Shown in pieces: positions 57,899-64,000 of a DNA stretch of 64,000 bases. The stretch covers positions 2,940,763 to 3,004,762 of the forward strand of contig NZ_UIGI01000001.1 of assembly GCF_900446255.1 (NCBI RefSeq), in the 5' to 3' direction. Source of the stretch: Buttiauxella agrestis. Lineage in GTDB: Bacteria; Pseudomonadota; Gammaproteobacteria; Enterobacterales; Enterobacteriaceae. Made by a program: the position numbers and the translations under genes. Every line of letters starts with the position of its first letter. Positions within the stretch are counted from its first letter, which is position 1. The notes under the pieces were generated by a model, which made no database searches, was not told where the DNA came from, and saw only the letters and a list, made by a program, of their open reading frames with translations.

Positions 57899-58723
57899 AT
57901 GGCTCTGCAACAAGAGATTATCCAGGCACTAGGGGTTAAACCGCAGATCGATCCTGCACAAGAAATTCGTGTCAGCGTCGATTTTTTGAAAGCCTATCTG
58001 AAAAAGTATCCCTTTATTAAATCTCTGGTGCTGGGCATCAGCGGCGGTCAGGATTCAACCTTGACCGGCAAACTGTGCCAGACCGCCATCAGCGAACTGC
58101 GCGAAGAAACCGGTGACGAGAGCTACCAGTTCATCGCGGTGCGCTTGCCGTTTGGCGTGCAGGCCGATGAGCAAGACTGCCAGGACGCCATCACCTTTAT
58201 CCAGCCCGACCGCGTGTTAACCGTGAACATCAAAGGTGCCGTGCTGGCGAGCGAACAAGCGCTGCGCGAAGCCGGTATCGAACTGAGCGATTTTATTCGC
58301 GGCAACGAAAAAGCCCGCGAGCGTATGAAAGCGCAATACAGCATTGCCGGAATGACCAAAGGCGTGGTGGTTGGGACTGACCATGGCGCAGAAGCGGTAA
58401 CAGGTTTCTTCACCAAATACGGCGATGGTGGCACCGATATCAACCCAATCTTCCGTCTGAACAAACGTCAGGGCAAAGCGCTGCTTAAAACCCTGGGCTG
58501 CCCGGAGCATTTATATCAGAAAGCGCCAACGGCTGACCTCGAAGACGATCGCCCTTCTCTGCCTGACGAAGCCGCACTGGGTGTGACTTACGACCAGATT
58601 GATGATTACCTTGAAGGCAAAACGCTTGATGAAGGCACCAGCAAAATCATTGAAGGCTGGTATCTGAAAACCGAACACAAACGTCGCACGCCGATCACTG
58701 TGTTTGATGATTTCTGGAAATAA
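57899..58723 (+). CDS. nadE: NH3-dependent NAD+ synthetase
   Basis: NadE amidates nicotinic acid adenine dinucleotide to NAD using ammonia and ATP. The 274-residue product matches E. coli NadE (275): P-loop SGGQDST at residues 48-54, [17 protein letters not shown]-like segment, [20 protein letters not shown] and [20 protein letters not shown] precedes the ATG. It is divergent from osmE as in E. coli. Confidence 0.97.
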   Translation: MALQQEIIQALGVKPQIDPAQEIRVSVDFLKAYLKKYPFIKSLVLGISGGQDSTLTGKLCQTAISELREETGDESYQFIAVRLPFGVQADEQDCQDAITFIQPDRVLTVNIKGAVLASEQALREAGIELSDFIRGNEKARERMKAQYSIAGMTKGVVVGTDHGAEAVTGFFTKYGDGGTDINPIFRLNKRQGKALLKTLGCPEHLYQKAPTADLEDDRPSLPDEAALGVTYDQIDDYLEGKTLDEGTSKIIEGWYLKTEHKRRTPITVFDDFWK

Positions 58724-58740
58724 CTTTTTCTGTAAATAGC

Positions 58741-58766
58741 GTCGGATGGCGCTTCGCTTATCCGAC
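58741..58766. repeat. REP element after nadE
   Basis: GTCGGAT and ATCCGAC form a perfect 7-bp stem around GGCGCTTCGCTT, a typical REP sequence sharing its arms with the element after aroH. Confidence 0.75.
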
Positions 58767-58785
58767 AAGACTTATCTGGAAACCC

Positions 58786-59676
58786 ATGGATAGCGCTGCA
58801 AAACGCGCCACGGCCTTTGGCCTGCTGGCCATTCTCCTCTGGAGTACCTCGGTTGGTTTACTGCGAAGTATCAGCGAGCATTTTGGCCCCGTCGGCGGCG
58901 CGGCGCTGATTTATACCGTCAGCGCCCTTTGCCTGTGCCTGGCTCGCGGTTTACCCAAAGTCCGTGAAATCCCTCAGCGATATTTATGGATTGGCGGGGC
59001 ATTATTTGTCACTTATGAAATTTTCCTCGCCTTAGCGATTGGCCTTGCACACACCCGCACGCAGTCGTTAGAACTCGGGATGATTAATTACCTGTGGCCG
59101 AGCCTGACCATCTTACTGGCGCTATTTATCAACCAGCAACGTAGCAGCTTGTGGTTATGGCCGGGGCTTGCACTTTCGCTTGCGGGTATTGTGCAGGTGA
59201 TGAAAGGGGATGGAGTCTGGTCGCCGCTGCAAATGTGGCACAACATTCTCGATAACCCGCTGGCTTACGGCCTGGCGTTTGCCGCAGCACTCATTTGGGC
59301 GCTGTACTGCAATATTACGCGCCGCTGGAGTGACGGAAAGAACGGCGTTTCATTGTTTTTTTGCGCCACCGCTGCTGTGCTGTGGGTGAAATTCGCCTTC
59401 GTGAGCGAAGCGCCGATTCACTTTACGCTGCCTGCAACGCTGCAACTGTTGTTTATGGGAGCTTCCACGGCAATAGCCTATTCGGCCTGGAACCACGGCA
59501 TTCAACGCGGGAATATGACGTTACTGGCTACGGCATCGTATTTCACGCCAGTGCTTTCGGCGTTAATGGCGAGTTTGTGGTTGGGTCTGCATCCGGGTTG
59601 GGGGTTTTGGCAGGGTGTGGTTATGGTGGTGGCCGGATCGCTTCTGTGTTGGCTCGCGACCCGGCGTTACAGTTAA
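58786..59676 (+). CDS. yddG: YddG-like aromatic amino acid exporter (DMT family)
   Basis: The 296-residue protein is a ten-helix EamA/DMT permease. It follows E. coli YddG through LLAILLWSTSVGLLRSISE, FGPVGGAALIY, LELGMINYLWPSLTIL, and ends SFWQG/LLCWLATRR-like (GFWQGVVMVVAGSLLCWLATRR). YddG exports aromatic amino acids and some toxic analogues such as paraquat. Location next to nadE is not the K-12 location, so it may be a paralogue rather than the true orthologue. It is convergent with hutU, 4 bp apart, with no terminator between. Confidence 0.8.
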   Translation: MDSAAKRATAFGLLAILLWSTSVGLLRSISEHFGPVGGAALIYTVSALCLCLARGLPKVREIPQRYLWIGGALFVTYEIFLALAIGLAHTRTQSLELGMINYLWPSLTILLALFINQQRSSLWLWPGLALSLAGIVQVMKGDGVWSPLQMWHNILDNPLAYGLAFAAALIWALYCNITRRWSDGKNGVSLFFCATAAVLWVKFAFVSEAPIHFTLPATLQLLFMGASTAIAYSAWNHGIQRGNMTLLATASYFTPVLSALMASLWLGLHPGWGFWQGVVMVVAGSLLCWLATRRYS

Positions 59677-59680
59677 GGCG

Positions 59681-61366
59681 TTATTTCACCATCGGGAGTT
59701 TTAAATCATGCTCCCGCGCGCATTCAATGGCGCTCTCATAACCCGCATCGGCGTGGCGCATCACGCCGGTTGCCGGGTCATTCCACAGCACACGCCCCAA
59801 ACGCACCTCCGCTTCCGGGGTACCATCGGCCACAATCACCACTCCGGCATGTTGCGAGAAGCCCATCCCCACGCCGCCGCCGTGATGCAAACTCACCCAG
59901 GTTGCACCGCCCGCAGTATTTAACAACGCGTTGAGCAATGGCCAGTCCGAAACCGCATCAGAACCATCTTTCATGGATTCCGTTTCACGATTGGGCGAAG
60001 CCACTGAACCGCAGTCCAGATGGTCACGCCCGATAACCACTGGCGCTTTCAACTCGCCATTGCGTACCATTTCGTTAAACGCCAGCCCTGCGAGATGACG
60101 CTCTCCCAGACCCAGCCAGCAAATACGCGCCGGTAATCCCTGGAAAGCAATGCGTTCCTGCGCCATATCCAGCCAACGATGCAAGTTCTGGTTATCCGGG
60201 AATAGCTCTTTCAGTTTGGCGTCTGTTTTCGCAATATCTTCCGCATCGCCCGACAGCGCCACCCAGCGGAATGGCCCTTTGCCTTCGCAGAACAGCGGGC
60301 GAATATAGGCCGGAACGAAGCCCGGGAAATCAAAGGCATTTTCCACGCCTTCATCGAAAGCCACCTGGCGAATGTTATTGCCATAATCCACCGTCGGCAC
60401 GCCCATTTCCCAGAAATCGAGCATCGCACGAACGTGTACGGCCATTGACTCACGCGCCGCTTTTTCTACTGCTTTAGGTTGCGTGGATCTTTCGCTCTGC
60501 CAGCGATCCACTGTCCAGCCTAACGGCAAATACCCGTTGACCGGATCGTGCGCCGACGTTTGGTCGGTCACGATATCAGGCTTGATCCCACCCGCTTTGG
60601 CGCGTTTGACCAGTTCAGGCAAAATTTCTGCCGCGTTACCCAGCAGGCCCACAGAAATAGCTTTTTTCTCCGCATTGGCCTGCTCAATAATCGACAGGGC
60701 TTCATCCAGATTCGTCGCTTTATAATCCAGATAACGGGTACGCAGGCGGAAATCAATGCGAGACTCCTGGCACTCGATAGCTAATACCGAAGCGCCCGCC
60801 AGAACACCCGCCAGCGGCTGCGCACCGCCCATTCCGCCCAGCCCCGCAGTCAGAATCCATTTGCCGCGTAAATCACCGCCATAATGCTGGCGGCCTGCTT
60901 CGGCAAAGGTTTCAAACGTCCCCTGCACAATGCCCTGCGCACCGATATAAATCCACGAACCGGCGGTCATCTGGCCGTACATCATCAGCCCGGCTTTATC
61001 CAGCTCATGGAAATGATCCCAGTTAGCCCAATGCGGCACGAGGTTTGAGTTGGCAATTAACACTCGCGGCGCATCCGTGTGAGTGCGGAAAACACCCACC
61101 GGTTTGCCGGATTGCACCAGCAACGTTTCATCAGCTTTAAGCGTGCGCAGCGAGGCAAGGATCTGCTCGAAGCATTCCCAGTTGCGAGCCGCTTTGCCGA
61201 TCCCGCCGTACACCACCAGATCCTCCGGGCGCTCAGCGACATCCGGATCGAGGTTATTCTGGATCATGCGGTAAGCCGCTTCGATCAACCAGTTTTCGCA
61301 GTGCAGCGTGGTGCCATGTGGAGCGCGTACCGTGCGGGCTACCGCCTGTTTTACAGATTCAGTCAT
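59681..61366 (-). CDS. hutU: Urocanate hydratase
   Basis: HutU converts urocanate to imidazolonepropionate, the second step of histidine breakdown, using tightly bound NAD. The 561-residue product has the NAD-binding and catalytic segments [29 protein letters not shown], and the active-site Cys region [35 protein letters not shown] at 61366 follows GGGAG; an ATG at 61384 overlapping the hutH stop (TGATG) is the alternative. It is co-transcribed with hutH under the HutC operator. Confidence 0.96.
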   Translation of the reverse strand: MTESVKQAVARTVRAPHGTTLHCENWLIEAAYRMIQNNLDPDVAERPEDLVVYGGIGKAARNWECFEQILASLRTLKADETLLVQSGKPVGVFRTHTDAPRVLIANSNLVPHWANWDHFHELDKAGLMMYGQMTAGSWIYIGAQGIVQGTFETFAEAGRQHYGGDLRGKWILTAGLGGMGGAQPLAGVLAGASVLAIECQESRIDFRLRTRYLDYKATNLDEALSIIEQANAEKKAISVGLLGNAAEILPELVKRAKAGGIKPDIVTDQTSAHDPVNGYLPLGWTVDRWQSERSTQPKAVEKAARESMAVHVRAMLDFWEMGVPTVDYGNNIRQVAFDEGVENAFDFPGFVPAYIRPLFCEGKGPFRWVALSGDAEDIAKTDAKLKELFPDNQNLHRWLDMAQERIAFQGLPARICWLGLGERHLAGLAFNEMVRNGELKAPVVIGRDHLDCGSVASPNRETESMKDGSDAVSDWPLLNALLNTAGGATWVSLHHGGGVGMGFSQHAGVVIVADGTPEAEVRLGRVLWNDPATGVMRHADAGYESAIECAREHDLKLPMVK

Positions 61367-61383
61367 TGGAGTGGCTCCCGGCA

Positions 61384-62928
61384 TCACGCCGATGTAGAAG
61401 GAAAGAGTTGAGTAATCACCGCAGGCAGTTCGCCGCTGGCACCCCACTGGCGCATGCTTTCAATATCGGGTGCCAGTAAACGGTCTTTATCGAGGAATGC
61501 CACGCGCTCACGCACGCCGCTGAATACCTGCTCCATGAGCGGTGAACTGCGCAGCGGGCGTGAAAATTCAATCCCCTGAGCTGCCGCCATCGCTTCAATT
61601 CCCACCACTGCGGAGGTGTTGAAGCACATATCACCGAGGCGGCGAGCCGCGTAGGTCGCCATCGAAACGTGATCTTCCTGGTTTGCCGACGTTGGCAGGC
61701 TGTCAACGCTGCCAGGATGCGCCAGCGATTTGTTTTCAGACGCCAGAGCGGCGGCAGTGACCTGAGCAATCATAAAGCCTGAGTTAATCCCGCCCTCTTT
61801 CACCAGGAATGGCGGCAGGCCAGAAAGCCCGGTATCCAACAACAACGCCAGGCGGCGTTCGGAAATCGCACCAATTTCTGCCACCGCCAGCGCGATAATG
61901 TCTGCGGCGAACGCAACGGGTTCAGCGTGGAAATTACCGCCAGAAATCACCTCACCCGTTTCGCTAAACACCAGCGGGTTATCGGATGCGGCGTTGGCTT
62001 CAATTTGCAGCACACGCGCCGCGTGGCGCAGGTTATCGAGACATGCGCCCATCACTTGTGGCACGCAGCGAATCGAATACGGGTCTTGCACGCGCCCACA
62101 ATGCTGATGGGAATCGACAATCTCACTGCCGTCCAGCAACGCTCTGACTGCGGCCGCGACGTCAATTTGCCCGGTTTGCCCGCGCGCTTCATGAATACGG
62201 GCATCGAACGGTTTCACCGAACCTTTGATGGCTTCGAGGGATAACGCGCCCGCCACCAGTCCGGCACCAAAGACTTTCTCGCCTTCAAACAAACCGCGCA
62301 GCGCCAGTGCTGTAGAAACCTGGGTGCCGTTGAGTAACGCCAGCCCTTCTTTTGGCCCGAGCACTAACGGCTCGACACCGGCAATTTTCAGCCCGGCAAT
62401 CGCAGGCAGTTCTTCGCCGTTGATACGAACGTTGCCTTCACCCAGTAGCATCAGGGAAAGATGCGCCAACGGTGCTAAATCACCCGAGGCACCCACTGAC
62501 CCTTTTTCAGGGATCACCGGCATCACGCCCGCGTTAAACAAGGTCAGCAAACTGTCGATAACCTTCATCCGCACGCCAGAATGACCACGGGCGAGACTGA
62601 TGATTTTGCTCGCCATCACCAGGCGCACAACATCATCAGGCAGAGGTTGCCCAAGGCCGACGCTGTGGGAAAGCACCAGATTGCGTTGCAACTCAGCGAG
62701 GTGCTCTTTTGCAATGGTGGTTTGCGCCAGTTTGCCAAAACCCGTGTTAATGCCGTAAACCACATCGCCGTGATTCACGATATCCTCAACGGTTTTTTGG
62801 GACTTTGCGACTGCCTCAACGGCCTGCGAATCAAGGCTCAGAGTGACGGTTCCATGGTAGATTTCACGCAGCGTGGCGAGCGTTACACGCCCTGGAGTGA
62901 GACAGCACAGCTTTTTTTGCAGGGACAT
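61384..62928 (-). CDS. hutH: Histidine ammonia-lyase
   Basis: HutH deaminates histidine to urocanate with its self-formed MIO cofactor. The 514-residue product carries the MIO-forming Ala-Ser-Gly in [15 protein letters not shown] (near residue 143), [27 protein letters not shown] and [10 protein letters not shown]. It ends in TGA overlapping a possible hutU start. The upstream region holds the HutC operator. Confidence 0.96.
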   Translation of the reverse strand: MSLQKKLCCLTPGRVTLATLREIYHGTVTLSLDSQAVEAVAKSQKTVEDIVNHGDVVYGINTGFGKLAQTTIAKEHLAELQRNLVLSHSVGLGQPLPDDVVRLVMASKIISLARGHSGVRMKVIDSLLTLFNAGVMPVIPEKGSVGASGDLAPLAHLSLMLLGEGNVRINGEELPAIAGLKIAGVEPLVLGPKEGLALLNGTQVSTALALRGLFEGEKVFGAGLVAGALSLEAIKGSVKPFDARIHEARGQTGQIDVAAAVRALLDGSEIVDSHQHCGRVQDPYSIRCVPQVMGACLDNLRHAARVLQIEANAASDNPLVFSETGEVISGGNFHAEPVAFAADIIALAVAEIGAISERRLALLLDTGLSGLPPFLVKEGGINSGFMIAQVTAAALASENKSLAHPGSVDSLPTSANQEDHVSMATYAARRLGDMCFNTSAVVGIEAMAAAQGIEFSRPLRSSPLMEQVFSGVRERVAFLDKDRLLAPDIESMRQWGASGELPAVITQLFPSTSA

Positions 62929-62968
62929 AGTGACATCCTGATGGCATCAATTCGTATGAACGTATAGA

Positions 62969-62982
62969 GTTGTATAGACAAC
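62969..62982. promoter_or_regulatory. HutC operator
   Basis: GTTGTATAGACAAC is a near-perfect dyad (GTTGT/ACAAC around ATAG) matching the hut operator core TGTATAGACA known in Klebsiella and Pseudomonas. It lies 41 bp upstream of hutH and about 107 bp before hutC. HutC releases it when urocanate accumulates. Confidence 0.8.
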
Positions 62983-63088
62983 CTAACTAATAAACCCAAA
63001 TGACCGCCAGCACGTCATAGGTAATTTTTATTGAACAGTGAGCGGGATCGCGCTTTCACCGCAAAATGAAATAATCAAGGAACCGCTA

Positions 63089-63835
63089 ATGTCTGAGACT
63101 CTCGCCCAATTACGCGCCGCCATCAGTGATTTACCCGCGCCCATTTATTTGCGGGTGAAGCAGGGAATTATCACTCAGATACGCAGCGGTAACTGGGTTG
63201 CCCACCAGCGAGTGCCTTCGGAAACTGAATTGGTTAATGCGCTTAATGTCAGCAGAATGACGATTAACCGCGCGTTGCGGGAACTGACGGGGGAAGGCTG
63301 GCTGGTGCGAATGCAGGGGGTCGGAACATTTGTCGCCGAGCAAAAAGGCCATACCGCTATGCTGGAAGTGGGCAGCATAGCCGAAGAAATTACCGCCCGT
63401 GGCCATCATTATCGCAACCAGGTGGTTGCCCTTGAGCAAGTCAACGCGGATGAAAAGCTGGCGCATGCTTTTTCAATTAACATCGGCGAACCGCTGTTTT
63501 ACTCGCAGCTGGTTCATTACGATAACGATATGGCGGTGCAACTGGAAACACGCTACGTCAATCCGGCGCTCGCCGCTGATTATCTACACCAGGATTTTCG
63601 CCTGTTCACGCCGCACCACTACCTGAGCAAAGTTGCGCCGTTAACCTCAGGTGAACATGTTGTGGAAGCGGTGCTCGCCGACGAAACGCAACAAGGCTTA
63701 CTTGAAGTGACCGCTAGCCAGCCTTGTCTGTTGATTCAACGCCGCACCTGGCATCATTCTCAGGTGGTGACGGTGGCCCGGCTGTTGTATCCAGGCTCAC
63801 GTTATCAGTTGGTAGGCAGTTTTACAGGTAAGTGA
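63089..63835 (+). CDS. hutC: Histidine utilisation repressor (GntR/HutC family)
   Basis: HutC represses the hut genes and is induced by urocanate. The 248-residue product has a GntR winged helix ([53 protein letters not shown]) and a UTRA ligand domain ([18 protein letters not shown] ... [30 protein letters not shown]). AAGGAA precedes the ATG at 63089; the frame opens earlier at 63038. Its end overlaps the end of hutD by 14 bp, convergently. Confidence 0.95.
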   Translation: MSETLAQLRAAISDLPAPIYLRVKQGIITQIRSGNWVAHQRVPSETELVNALNVSRMTINRALRELTGEGWLVRMQGVGTFVAEQKGHTAMLEVGSIAEEITARGHHYRNQVVALEQVNADEKLAHAFSINIGEPLFYSQLVHYDNDMAVQLETRYVNPALAADYLHQDFRLFTPHHYLSKVAPLTSGEHVVEAVLADETQQGLLEVTASQPCLLIQRRTWHHSQVVTVARLLYPGSRYQLVGSFTGK

Positions 63836-64000
63836 TTTCACTAAACAGCAGTTTCCCTTCCGATTTCAGCAAGCGCAAAGTGTGGCGGCCATCTTGCCAC
63901 CACGCGCCCTGCTCCGCCTTGAGCAGTTTGTCACCCAGTTGCCACTCGCCGCTTAATACGTACACAATCCCGCCGCGTGGTGCGAAGGTGGTAAACGAGC
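63822..64000 (-). CDS. hutD: HutD family protein (N-terminus beyond window edge)
   Basis: Only the last 58 codons are in the window: [18 protein letters not shown], then [15 protein letters not shown] and ITYL before TAA at 63822-63824. The cupin-like pattern and position next to hutC fit HutD, a hut-locus protein thought to modulate hut expression or bind a pathway intermediate. The gene is convergent with hutC and overlaps it by 14 bp. Identification rests on a short fragment and context. Confidence 0.7.
   Translation of the reverse strand, partial: SFTTFAPRGGIVYVLSGEWQLGDKLLKAEQGAWWQDGRHTLRLLKSEGKLLFSEITYL

Overview
The window is a chromosomal segment of a gamma-proteobacterium of the family Enterobacteriaceae. 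The backbone (ppsA, ppsR, aroH, selO, ydiV, nlpC, btuD, btuE, btuC, ihfA, pheT, pheS, rplT, rpmI, infC, thrS, then ydiY, pfkB, ydiZ, yniA, yniB, hxpB, ydjM, tcyP, cedA, katE, osmE, nadE) follows the gene order remembered for Escherichia coli K-12, with close protein similarity. Additions relative to K-12 (heme uptake operon, hut operon, kduD, a GH3/transporter pair, an extra LacI-type regulator) point to a genus such as Buttiauxella or Kluyvera; the genus is an inference, not proven.

Layout. 1-4054: a cytoplasmic GH3 glycosidase (runs off the left edge) divergent from a GPH-family sugar transporter. 4056-8875: PEP synthase, its regulator PpsR and DAHP synthase AroH, with visible Cra and TrpR sites. 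8954-14861: Fur-controlled heme uptake operon hemPRSTUV. 14904-21804: selO, ydiV, a LacI regulator, nlpC, btuDEC, ihfA. 21809-28622: the translation operon thrS-infC-rpmI-rplT-pheM-pheS-pheT on the minus strand, including the AUU start of infC and the pheM attenuator.

28651-44929: a decayed prophage of about 16.3 kb bounded by a perfect 21-bp direct repeat. The repeat lies inside the thrS mRNA leader, over the hairpin that in E. coli mimics the tRNA-Thr anticodon arm (CGU in the loop). The insertion has cut thrS off from its native promoter, which now sits beyond the far end and points into the prophage; a phage-borne promoter-like sequence abuts the repeat on the thrS side. The prophage keeps tail-tip genes, an IS-interrupted esterase tail spike, a P22 immI-like switch (two ribbon-helix-helix repressors and two antirepressors), and three surface-acylation genes (two acyltransferases and a secreted SGNH hydrolase). 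Its integrase is broken and fused in frame to the end of the tape-measure protein, so a large internal deletion removed head, replication and lysis genes. Further damage includes a frameshift, a nonsense codon, a 1207-bp IS3-family insertion and a 7-bp tandem repeat that shifts frame.

44930-63835: backbone again (orphaned thrS promoter, ydiY, pfkB to nadE, yddG-like exporter), ending in the histidine utilisation genes hutU, hutH, hutC and the end of hutD.
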